The notes under the pieces are model-generated. The model searched no databases. It was not told the origin of the DNA and saw only the letters and a list, made by a program, of their open reading frames with translations. Positions 1-6,430 of a stretch of 7,510 nucleotides of DNA are shown here, piece after piece. The translations under genes were made by a program, and so were the position numbers. The stretch spans positions 1 through 7,510 of the forward strand of contig JAGDAM010000038.1 of assembly GCA_017959485.1 (NCBI GenBank), given 5' to 3'. Positions within the stretch are counted from its first letter, which is position 1, and every line of letters starts with the position of its first letter. Origin of the DNA: Clostridia bacterium. Its GTDB lineage: Bacteria > Bacillota_A > Clostridia > Oscillospirales > CAG-272.

Positions 1-534
1 ATCCATTCGAAGATGATGCTCGGACGCAAGAACCGGCTGAGTCTGGAGCTGACTCTAGAGAGCCATCTCGATCAGCTGCGGGGCGAAGTCGCAGACAAGC
101 CGCTGCTCGTCCCGGGGTTCCCCGCGAGAAGCCGCCTTTCGGAGCTCGAATCGTCCTGTTACGTCTGCAGGCGTACGAACCTCAACTTTACGCATCTCGT
201 CGAGAATATTATATACGTCTGGAGCGCCGACGAAGGATTCCGCGGTCTCTTTTCGAAACAGCCCTGTTTCTGCCTGCCTCACTGGCGCGCGATGCTCGAA
301 ACCGCGAAGACTCGGCTCCCGAAAAAAACTTATTCCGCGTTCGCGAATGCGGCGGCGAACGTCGTTCTTCCCTACTTCGACAGTCTCCGGGAAGACGTTT
401 CCTGGTTCTGCAAGAAGTTCGACTACCGTTACGACGAGGAACCCTGGGGCAACTCGAAAGACTCGGTGGAGAGAGCGCTGAAATTCCTCCGCGGCGATCT
501 GCACGGAGATTACGACCGGACGGATAAGAAATGA
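1..534 (+). CDS. DUF6062 family protein (5' end cut by window)
   Basis: The reading frame is open from base 1 to the TGA at 532-534, so the true start probably lies upstream. The first in-frame ATG, at 13, falls inside what looks like family sequence (the NRLSLELTLESHL stretch resembles the NRLGLAL..THL block of DUF6062 proteins) and is probably not the start. Two cysteine pairs are visible: CYVC (cysteines at 157-159 and 166-168) and CFCLPH (cysteines at 265-267 and 271-273, histidine at 280-282). They suggest a metal- or thiol-based site. The C-terminal block KFDYRYDEEPWGNSKDS is the most recognisable part of the family. No signal peptide or membrane segment is seen in the visible part, so it is probably cytoplasmic. 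Its function is not established. It overlaps the next gene by ATGA, which suggests translational coupling. The family call is from memory of the motif pattern; I am fairly sure of it but not of any activity. Confidence 0.8.
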   Translation: MHSKMMLGRKNRLSLELTLESHLDQLRGEVADKPLLVPGFPARSRLSELESSCYVCRRTNLNFTHLVENIIYVWSADEGFRGLFSKQPCFCLPHWRAMLETAKTRLPKKTYSAFANAAANVVLPYFDSLREDVSWFCKKFDYRYDEEPWGNSKDSVERALKFLRGDLHGDYDRTDKK

Positions 535-1082
535 TCGATCTGTTGAATCTTCACAAGCAGTTTATTCTCACCCATCTGCGCGAGGGCGACGTCTGCGCCG
601 ACTTCACGATGGGCAACGGACACGACACCGAATTTCTCTCGAAGACGGTCGGCCCGTCGGGAAAAGTTTACGCCTTCGACGTTCAGCCGCAGGCGGTCGC
701 GTCTACGGAGAAAAACCTCAAAGCCGCCGGATGTCCTGAAAACTATATACTGATAAACGACTCGCATCACAGGGCGGGCGAATATATCAAAGAGAAGATC
801 CGCGCGGGCATGTTCAATCTCGGCTGGCTGCCGGGAGGCGACAAGAGCATTACGACGATGCGCGAAACGACGCTCCCCGCGGTCGATACCGCGATCGGGC
901 TGCTCGGCGCCGACTCGGTGCTCACAGTGGCGGTCTATCCCGGCCATCCGGAGGGCGACGCCGAAGGAACGGAGCTGAGAAGATATCTTTCCGGGCTGTC
1001 GCGGTTCAAAGTCTGCGTAACCGAAATCAGGATAGCGAATTCGCCTTCGTCGCCCTATTTTTTCCTCATAGAAACGAAATAA
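531..1082 (+). CDS. mnmM: Class I SAM-dependent methyltransferase, MnmM/YtqB family (tRNA modification)
   Basis: This 183-residue protein matches the usual length of the rRNA_methylase/YtqB family. In Bacillus subtilis that family's member is MnmM, which methylates the aminomethyl group of the wobble uridine in tRNA to give mnm5(s2)U34. Visible motifs are the SAM-binding loop DFTMGNGHDT (residues 24-33), the acidic end of strand beta2 FDVQPQA (49-55), the family signature FNLGWLPGGDKS (95-106) and YPGHPEGD (136-143). The core shows a complete Rossmann methyltransferase with no broken motif. The ATG at 531 overlaps the preceding TGA, with only a weak purine-rich GGATAAGA ahead of it, so translation is probably coupled to the upstream DUF6062 gene. 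The protein is expected to be cytoplasmic. The methyltransferase call is secure. The exact tRNA position is inferred from the family, and older annotations call such proteins rRNA methylases. Confidence 0.88.
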   Translation: MIDLLNLHKQFILTHLREGDVCADFTMGNGHDTEFLSKTVGPSGKVYAFDVQPQAVASTEKNLKAAGCPENYILINDSHHRAGEYIKEKIRAGMFNLGWLPGGDKSITTMRETTLPAVDTAIGLLGADSVLTVAVYPGHPEGDAEGTELRRYLSGLSRFKVCVTEIRIANSPSSPYFFLIETK

Positions 1083-1109
1083 CCGAACCAATCCATTGAT
1101 AACGTCGCG

Positions 1110-1117
1110 AAAGGAGG
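1110..1117 (+). promoter_or_regulatory. Strong Shine-Dalgarno site of the VanY-type gene
   Basis: AAAGGAGG sits 8 bases ahead of the ATG at 1126. This fixes the start there rather than at the in-frame TTG at 1096, which would place the site inside the coding sequence. Confidence 0.88.
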
Positions 1118-1125
1118 ACCGGAAG

Positions 1126-2733
1126 ATGCCCGAAGACAATCAAAACAATAACGGTAAAAGAAACGGCAACCCGGGATTCTCCGGCCTTTCGTCGTCGGGC
1201 GCCGCCGCGGAACGCCGCAGAAAGCAGCTTGCGGAGGAGGCCCGGCTCAGAGAAAAGGAAATAGAGGAAGAGGAAGAACGGCGCCGCCGGGAGGAACGTG
1301 CACTCGAAGACCTTTCGAAATCGAAGTCCGGAAGGCGCGCACGCGCTCCGAAAAAGGAAAAAAGTCGGCGCAAGCCGGGGGCGGTTGCAGGATTTCTTGG
1401 CAAATCCGCGAAAGCGGCGGGGGCGGTGCTCCGCGAATACTGGAAGCCGTTCCTCGCATTCTTCTTCGGAATCTGCGCGGTCGCCGTAGCCGTGCTGCTC
1501 ATACTCATTCTTCCGAACGGCGGCAAAACCTCGCTTCCCGACATAATAACGGTCGAAGAATTCGGGAAAAAGACTGCCGCCGACTATTCGCTCTTCGTTG
1601 AAAACGGCGAACTCTACGTCGACGCCGACCGGGTCTTCTCATATTTCGGAGCGTCGTATTCGGGCGACAAAAACTCGATGACGGTCGTCACGATCCCGGG
1701 CGAATCCGCGAAATTCACAAACGGATCGGACGTCGCGGTGCTGAACGGAGAGACCGTACACATGGGCGCCCCCGCGGTGATACGCAATTACAAGCTGCGG
1801 CTTCCGCTGTCTTTTTACAAAGTTTTCGTGACGGGCGTCGCGGTCGACTGGTCGGAAGACGCGAAAACGCTCGCGATTTCCGCGGATGACGGCGCCGAGG
1901 TCGGCTTCAGAATCAAGGGCGGAATCGCGATGACCAAGATACCGCTCGATCCGAATCAGATAAGCATTATTATCGACGACGTCAATCTTTCCTACAAATT
2001 CGTCAACGATCTGTCGGGATACTCAAAATTTATGAACCCGGAGAACAGGGACGATTATCTGCTCTTAATCAGTCCCGCGAAACCCGACGACGGAAGCTAC
2101 GTTCCTCCGAACCTGATAAGCGTGCTCAACGGCCGTCCGGGATACACGAATCTGTCGCTCGAGGCGACCGCCGAAAAGGCGCTCGAGGCGCTCTTCATCG
2201 AAATGCACTCAGCCGGATTTACCGGCGTATACGTCAATATGGCTTACCGTTCGTTCAACGACCAGAAAAAGACCTACGACAATTACGTGTACAACGAGCG
2301 GACCTATTACAGATACAACTACGAAACGACTAAAAAATACTTCTCCGACACCGCCTACCGGGTGCTCGGAAGCGCGTATCTCCAGTCTACCTATATCTCG
2401 AAAGGCGTCTTTTCGCTCTCGCTGAAGGACGCGGAAAGGGTCGTTTCGACCTATTCGGCGGTCCCGGGCACGGGAGACCATCAGACGGGGCTCGGAGTCG
2501 ATATGCACGATCTGAAGAAGACCGACGTCTCCTTCGCCGGGCGCGACGCCTACCGCTGGCTCTGCGAGAACGCGTACAAATTCGGATTCATCGAACGCTT
2601 CCCCGAAGGGAAGGAAAAGATCACCGGGTTCGCGTACGAACCCTATCACTGGAGGTTCGTCGGACAGTACCACGCGGCGAAGATGCACGAATCGGGCATG
2701 TGCCTCGAAGAGTATATCGCCTCTCTTGAATAA
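1126..2733 (+). CDS. Membrane-anchored D-alanyl-D-alanine carboxypeptidase-like protein (VanY/M15B) with copper-amine-oxidase-like stalk
   Basis: Predicted role: a zinc peptidase that trims D-Ala-D-Ala stem peptides of peptidoglycan outside the membrane. The 535 residues divide into four parts. A very charged cytoplasmic segment, roughly 26-85, is rich in Glu/Arg/Lys and probably helical or coiled. One membrane helix spans about 109-129 (FLAFFFGICAVAVAVLLILIL). A copper amine oxidase N-terminal-like domain covers about 150-254, with the typical NGELYVDADRVFSYFGA and LRLPLSFYKV...VDWSEDAKTLAI repeats. A VanY domain covers about 345-530. The VanY hallmarks are AYRSFNDQKKTY (373-384), GDHQTGLGVD (450-459, likely zinc ligands H452 and D459) and EPYHWR (505-510, likely catalytic E505 and ligand H508). 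All key residues are present, so it is probably active. Topology is inferred as N-in, C-out. It lies 43 bases after the methyltransferase gene and has its own strong ribosome binding site. M15B enzymes vary between D,D-carboxypeptidase, D,D-dipeptidase and L,D-specific activity, so the exact bond cut is uncertain. Confidence 0.9.
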   Translation: MPEDNQNNNGKRNGNPGFSGLSSSGAAAERRRKQLAEEARLREKEIEEEEERRRREERALEDLSKSKSGRRARAPKKEKSRRKPGAVAGFLGKSAKAAGAVLREYWKPFLAFFFGICAVAVAVLLILILPNGGKTSLPDIITVEEFGKKTAADYSLFVENGELYVDADRVFSYFGASYSGDKNSMTVVTIPGESAKFTNGSDVAVLNGETVHMGAPAVIRNYKLRLPLSFYKVFVTGVAVDWSEDAKTLAISADDGAEVGFRIKGGIAMTKIPLDPNQISIIIDDVNLSYKFVNDLSGYSKFMNPENRDDYLLLISPAKPDDGSYVPPNLISVLNGRPGYTNLSLEATAEKALEALFIEMHSAGFTGVYVNMAYRSFNDQKKTYDNYVYNERTYYRYNYETTKKYFSDTAYRVLGSAYLQSTYISKGVFSLSLKDAERVVSTYSAVPGTGDHQTGLGVDMHDLKKTDVSFAGRDAYRWLCENAYKFGFIERFPEGKEKITGFAYEPYHWRFVGQYHAAKMHESGMCLEEYIASLE

Positions 2734-2739
2734 CCCTGC

Positions 2740-2769
2740 TCCGGGCAGCGGCGTGAGCCGCTGCCCGGA
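2740..2769. terminator. Hairpin between convergent genes, probable bidirectional terminator
   Basis: A perfect 13-base-pair GC-rich inverted repeat (arms 2740-2752 and 2757-2769) encloses the loop GTGA. On the + strand this loop reads as a stable GNRA-type tetraloop. It lies between the + strand stop at 2731-2733 and the - strand stop at 2777-2779, exactly where convergent transcripts should end. The bases after the + strand arm (ATTGATTCTA) are only moderately T-rich and the - strand side has no T tract, so it may act as a weak intrinsic terminator or mainly as a 3'-end stabilising structure. Confidence 0.75.
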
Positions 2770-2776
2770 ATTGATT

Positions 2777-4138
2777 CTAAACCAGCGTTACGCTTCCGTC
2801 GGGATTCTCACGAACCGCCTCGATATCTGCGGTCTGGGCCTTTTTAAAGGCGATATAATCCCGGATTGACGGGAAGACGGGGACGAACGAGGCCTTGATC
2901 TTCTTGGCTTTTGCTCCTCCGTCTTCGAGCAGTTCGCGGATCATGCCGAACTGCAGGATTGCCGAATTGCCGCAGAGTTTCCAGGGATCGGGAATCCGGT
3001 AGTCGCAGCCGTGCTCCGCGCCTTCCGCTCCGGCCGCGTAGGGATGCAGCGAGGGAAAATTGACCGCGATATCGCCCATGTCGGTCGAACATGTCTCAAA
3101 TTCTCCGCTTCTGTCGTCGCAGCATTCTTTTCCTCCGATCTTTTCGCAAACGTCAAAAAAGACCGAAGCAAGGTTTGCGTCCTGCACGAAGGGTTCGCTG
3201 CCTCCGATGTCGGAGATGAGCGCGGTACATCCGTTGGCCGCGGCTGCAGCGGCTACGGCCCGGTTGATCCTCCGGTTCGCGGAGGTGAGCGCCGCGGTCG
3301 AAGCCGCGCGGACGTAGCTCTGCATAATGACTTCGGCGGGGACCGCGTTGACGGCGTCTCCGCCTTTTGTGATTATCGGGTGGAAGCGGACGTGATCCTC
3401 CTCGCGAAAAGTCTCGCGCAGACTGTTGACCGCGCAAATTACAAGAGAGGCGGCGTTGAGCGCGTTGATTCCGAGATGCGGACTGCCTCCCGCGTGGGCG
3501 GCTCTGCCCTTTATCACTATCTTCTTGCGGATGACTCCGTTATATCCCTTGTAAACGCTGAAGAGCTTTTCCGGAGCCGCGGGATCCGTACTCCCCGCGT
3601 GCACCATGAAAGCGACGTCGACGTCGTCGAAGAATCCTCTCGACAGAAACTCCTGCTTGCCCGACGCGAAGGAAATCTTCCCGGATTTTATCAGATCCAT
3701 CCGGTACTCGATATCTATTCCCTCCTCCGCGGGAACGACGCAGAGCTTGATTCTGCCCGAAAGACCGTCGAGGGCGTTTTTTTCTTTCAGGGCCGCCGCG
3801 AGCCCGAGCAGCGCCGCGCACTGCGCGTGATGACCGCATGCATGCGCCGCGTTCGTCACCGGGTCGCGCTCGGGATGTCCGGCGCAGTAAAGCGCGTCGA
3901 GTTCGGCGAGAACAAGGACGGTCGGTCCCTCTCTTCCGGTGTCGGCGACGGTGCAGAAACCGGTGATGCCCTCGGCCTCCGTCAGCCGATAGCCGAGCCG
4001 GCGGAAGGCGTCCTTCATATACGCGTCGGTCCGGAATTCCCTGAAACCGACCTCGGGCATCGCCCGGATATCCCTCTCCGCCTTCAGAACGAGATCTTTG
4101 TGCTTTTCAATCAATGCCTTTATTTCATTAATATCCAT
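2777..4138 (-). CDS. M20 family metallo-amidohydrolase (AbgB / ACY1L2-like)
   Basis: This 453-residue protein is predicted to hydrolyse an amide bond of an N-acyl amino acid, aminoacyl-glutamate or dipeptide-like substrate with a two-metal centre. Visible family features are PEVGFREF (28-35), LAELDAL (77-83), HACGHHAQ (99-106, ligands C101 and H103), PAEEG (136-140, catalytic/ligand glutamates E138 and E139), H180 in FMVHAGS, the dimerisation-domain motif GRAAHAGGSPHLGINALNA (211-229), GGDAVNAVPAE, and STDMGDI followed by FPSLHP with ligand H365. The whole M20 domain is intact. After it comes a lysine-rich tail of about 45 residues ending in NPDGSVTLV that I cannot assign. There is no signal peptide, so it is probably cytoplasmic. 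It starts 3 bases after the CapA-like gene with only a weak GGCGGAT-type ribosome binding site, suggesting coupled translation, and it is the last gene of the - strand operon. Family members include aminobenzoyl-glutamate hydrolases and beta-alanyl-lysine dipeptidase-like proteins; the substrate here is unknown. Confidence 0.9.
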   Translation of the reverse strand: MDINEIKALIEKHKDLVLKAERDIRAMPEVGFREFRTDAYMKDAFRRLGYRLTEAEGITGFCTVADTGREGPTVLVLAELDALYCAGHPERDPVTNAAHACGHHAQCAALLGLAAALKEKNALDGLSGRIKLCVVPAEEGIDIEYRMDLIKSGKISFASGKQEFLSRGFFDDVDVAFMVHAGSTDPAAPEKLFSVYKGYNGVIRKKIVIKGRAAHAGGSPHLGINALNAASLVICAVNSLRETFREEDHVRFHPIITKGGDAVNAVPAEVIMQSYVRAASTAALTSANRRINRAVAAAAAANGCTALISDIGGSEPFVQDANLASVFFDVCEKIGGKECCDDRSGEFETCSTDMGDIAVNFPSLHPYAAGAEGAEHGCDYRIPDPWKLCGNSAILQFGMIRELLEDGGAKAKKIKASFVPVFPSIRDYIAFKKAQTADIEAVRENPDGSVTLV

Positions 4139-4141
4139 AAT

Positions 4142-5446
4142 TTATCCGCCGATCCTGACGATTCCGTCTTCGTATTTCAGCCGCGTGCCGAGTTTCTCCG
4201 AGAGCGCGCGGAATTTTTCGTATATCTTTCGGCCTTCGTCGCCTTCCGCGGCGAGGGGAAGACCGTCAAGCGCTTCCTTCCCGGTCTTAAAGCCGAGCTT
4301 TACCGGCAGTATTTCAATTTCCGACAGCCGGCCTTCCGCGAACGTGAGTTTCGGAACGACGGTCAGGAAATTCTTTTCGTTCGTCTGAAGCCCGATTCTT
4401 CCGCCCTTCGATCTTGCCGCGAGTCCCTCGGCGGCTGTCGCGTTTACGTCGAGTCCGTATTTTTCCATAAAATCCGGCGGGAGATACTCCACCCTCATCC
4501 CCTGATAAATAAAGTCGCCGAGCGAGTAGAAGACCGGCTTCCCGCGGTAGATTTCAAGCCCGCGCAGCTCGTGCACGCCGCCTCCGAATACTGCGTCGGC
4601 CCCGGCGTCGATCGCCGCGCGGCAGAACTCGGTGAGATATGCAGGAGGATCCGAGGCGCAAGTCCCCTCCTCGTCGTGGCAGTGGACAAGCACGAACACG
4701 GCGGAACGTTCCGCCTTTGCCTTGCGGACGCTCCGGGTAATGCGGGACAGGTCGGAGGCGTCGCAGCGCGACGCCGGAAGGTCGGTGCGCGAGGTAAACG
4801 CGGTCCCTCCGAAAACGAATACGCCGTCGGGATCGGGGGGCAGGTATCCCGAGGCAATCTCGCCGTCGCGGAGGAAGTTCACCGACGAGCGAGCGGCAAT
4901 ACGCCGCAGTTCTTCGAGATCTTTTTCGGAAACGGTAAACAGGTTCGAGTGGCGCAGATAATTGACTCCGGGTCTCGGTGCGAAGATCGCGCTTCCCCTC
5001 CCGGCCATAGACGGCGGCTCGGAGGACGCGTCAACCGCGAATACCGCCGCGGTCGAACCGTCCCTCATCCTGATGACTGCCGGGCGTTCCGCCTCGCCGA
5101 GACTCCTGCCTGTACCGGCGTGAGCATATCCCCGCCGGTCGAGAAAATCGACGGTTGAGAGCATCCCCGCGTAGGAATAGTCCATGCAGTGGTTGTTTGC
5201 CGTGCCGAAATAGTTAAAGCCGAACGACTCGAGATCCGGAAAAAGTTCTTCTCTCACGCTCAGCCAGGTTCCGCCCGAATACTGATTCGCAAAGGGGCCG
5301 AAACCGCACAGATTGGTTTCGAGATTGGTAATCTTTAGGTCGCATCCGCTCAAAAAAGCGTCGAGAGACGCGCGTATCGCGGAATATTCTTCCGGAAAGC
5401 CCGCGCAGAAGAGCGAGTCTCCCGTCGCACATACGCTGAAAGACAT
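4142..5446 (-). CDS. CapA family (PGA_cap) metallophosphatase-fold protein
   Basis: This 434-residue protein has the motif series of the CapA/YwtB family, whose founding members take part in poly-gamma-glutamate capsule synthesis or export. Visible are ATGDSL with D10, ITNLE (39-43), ANNHCMD (83-89, likely ligands N85, H86 and D89), VHCHDEEGT beginning at residue 254 (H255, H257) and the closing segment ADAVFGGGVHELRGLE...KPVFYSLGDF around 283-309. Unlike many CapA proteins it has no signal peptide or membrane anchor; the first motif begins within ten residues of the start, so it is probably cytoplasmic. The last motif is unusual: most family members have GH(H/G)PH, here GGGVH (288-292), which lacks the first histidine. 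The start is supported by AAAGGAG six bases upstream, located inside the end of the preceding transporter gene. It lies directly after that gene with no gap. No other capsule gene is present, so a capsule role is not supported by context. Confidence 0.87.
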   Translation of the reverse strand: MSFSVCATGDSLFCAGFPEEYSAIRASLDAFLSGCDLKITNLETNLCGFGPFANQYSGGTWLSVREELFPDLESFGFNYFGTANNHCMDYSYAGMLSTVDFLDRRGYAHAGTGRSLGEAERPAVIRMRDGSTAAVFAVDASSEPPSMAGRGSAIFAPRPGVNYLRHSNLFTVSEKDLEELRRIAARSSVNFLRDGEIASGYLPPDPDGVFVFGGTAFTSRTDLPASRCDASDLSRITRSVRKAKAERSAVFVLVHCHDEEGTCASDPPAYLTEFCRAAIDAGADAVFGGGVHELRGLEIYRGKPVFYSLGDFIYQGMRVEYLPPDFMEKYGLDVNATAAEGLAARSKGGRIGLQTNEKNFLTVVPKLTFAEGRLSEIEILPVKLGFKTGKEALDGLPLAAEGDEGRKIYEKFRALSEKLGTRLKYEDGIVRIGG

Positions 5447-6421
5447 CTATTGCTCCTTTCTCTCCGTTTCCCCAGAGGCATCCCGGTTGTCCCGGGCGTC
5501 GCCGACGCCCGAAACGATCGAAGAAATCAGTATTATGAGCCCGCCGAGCAAAAGATTTGCCGAAAAGACGTCCCTTCCGACGATTACCGCCGCGACCCCC
5601 GTGACAACCGACGAGAAGGGCATGATAACCGCGACCGCCGAGGGGTTGACGTATTTCATCGCCTCGGTCCGGATGATCCATCCGAGAGTGCTGACCGCCA
5701 GCGCCAGCGCGGCAAGCAGAAGAATCTGCCCGGGATCCGCCGAAATAACGAACCGCTCGACCGGTTCTCCGCCCGCGGAAATCCTGTCAAGCGCGAAGGC
5801 GCCGGCACCCGACACCGCGACGCTGACCCAGGTCTGCAGCATCACGTAAAGCATCGCGTCGAGTTTTTTAGCGTAAACTCCGGTCGCGGCTATGTTGACT
5901 CCGTAAAGCAGTCCGGCAGCCGCGCAAAGGATCTCTCCGACGCCGGGGGCTCCTCCCGACGAGATCACCGGTCCGCTGAGGACGAAGCAGCCGCACAGGC
6001 AGAGAAAAGCCGCTGCGAGCGTCGGTATGCGCGGTTTTTTCCGGATCAACAGGAAGAGCAGGAAAGGAACGGCGACGCAGGACAGATTCTCGAGGAAGGC
6101 GTATCTCGCGGGAGTCGTGAAACGAAGCCCGATTTTCTGAAGCAGGTTCGCCGCGGCAACGAAAAAACCGGTGGGGAGAGCCGCGGCAAAATACCTCCTG
6201 TCGATCTGCCCGAGTTTCGGAACCGACAGAAGAGTCAGTACGGACGCCGAAATCAGCGCGCCGGTTAAGCTGAAAGCCCCGCCCGAATAATGCTCAAGCA
6301 GCCCCGCGGCCAAAACCGGATAGATTCCCCAGATAAAAACGACGAAGATAATCCCGGCGTAGGCGGCGGCAAGTTTCCCGCCCCGGCGCGCAGCGTCCCC
6401 GGTCAGGCGTTTTTCTCTCAT
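5447..6421 (-). CDS. EamA/DMT superfamily transporter
   Basis: This 324-residue integral membrane protein has about ten hydrophobic helices arranged as two EamA repeats, the standard form of drug/metabolite transporters. The N-terminus (MREKRLTGDAARRGGK) is positively charged, which fits a cytoplasmic start. The first helix runs about 20-41 and includes FIWGIYPV. The first repeat contains RFTTPARYAFLENLSCVAVPFLLFLL (about 100-125), a typical EamA helix 4 region. The second repeat contains NPSAVAVIMPFSSVVTGVAAVIVGRDVF followed by a last helix LLLGGLIILISSIV. The usual lG-E residue pair near the end of repeat two reads GRD here. The tail after the last helix is short and charged. DMT proteins move amino acids, nucleotide-related compounds or other small metabolites, often outward, but the substrate cannot be read here. 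It starts 9 bases after the EEP gene without a clear ribosome binding site, and its TAG stop touches the CapA start codon, so it is co-transcribed with both. Confidence 0.9.
   Translation of the reverse strand: MREKRLTGDAARRGGKLAAAYAGIIFVVFIWGIYPVLAAGLLEHYSGGAFSLTGALISASVLTLLSVPKLGQIDRRYFAAALPTGFFVAAANLLQKIGLRFTTPARYAFLENLSCVAVPFLLFLLIRKKPRIPTLAAAFLCLCGCFVLSGPVISSGGAPGVGEILCAAAGLLYGVNIAATGVYAKKLDAMLYVMLQTWVSVAVSGAGAFALDRISAGGEPVERFVISADPGQILLLAALALAVSTLGWIIRTEAMKYVNPSAVAVIMPFSSVVTGVAAVIVGRDVFSANLLLGGLIILISSIVSGVGDARDNRDASGETERKEQ
5453..5459 (-). promoter_or_regulatory. Shine-Dalgarno site of the CapA-like gene
   Basis: On the - strand AAAGGAG lies six bases before the ATG at 5446, within the last codons of the transporter gene. 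It confirms the CapA start and gives this gene a better ribosome binding site than the transporter and the amidohydrolase on either side of it. Confidence 0.85.
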
Positions 6422-6430
6422 AAACGCTGA

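Noticed and set aside
13..15. ATG at 13 as the true start of the DUF6062 protein
   Set aside because: The frame is open to the window edge, no ribosome binding site is visible in the 12 bases before it, and the family-like sequence appears to begin further upstream.
1096..1128. TTG at 1096 as the start of the VanY-type gene
   Set aside because: The AAAGGAGG site at 1110-1117 is correctly spaced for the ATG at 1126 and would lie inside the coding region if TTG were used.
510..1139. A 209-codon open frame on the - strand opposite the methyltransferase gene
   Set aside because: It is antisense to a complete methyltransferase, arginine-rich and without recognisable motifs.
3011..5158. A 715-codon open frame on the + strand opposite the M20 and CapA-like genes
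   Set aside because: It lies entirely antisense to two genes with complete family motifs, spans their junction, has an Arg/Glu/Val-rich composition typical of the reverse complement of GC-rich coding DNA, and shows no domain I recognise. The coding bias of the real genes avoids codons that would give stops in this frame.
4142..5446. A complete poly-gamma-glutamate capsule locus
   Set aside because: Only a CapA-like protein is present; no CapB, CapC or CapD-type gene is seen, and this CapA-like protein has no export signal.
5450..6268. A 272-codon open frame on the + strand opposite the DMT transporter gene
   Set aside because: The translation is a low-complexity Arg/Asp/Gly/Asn-rich product, while the - strand frame gives a clear ten-helix transporter.
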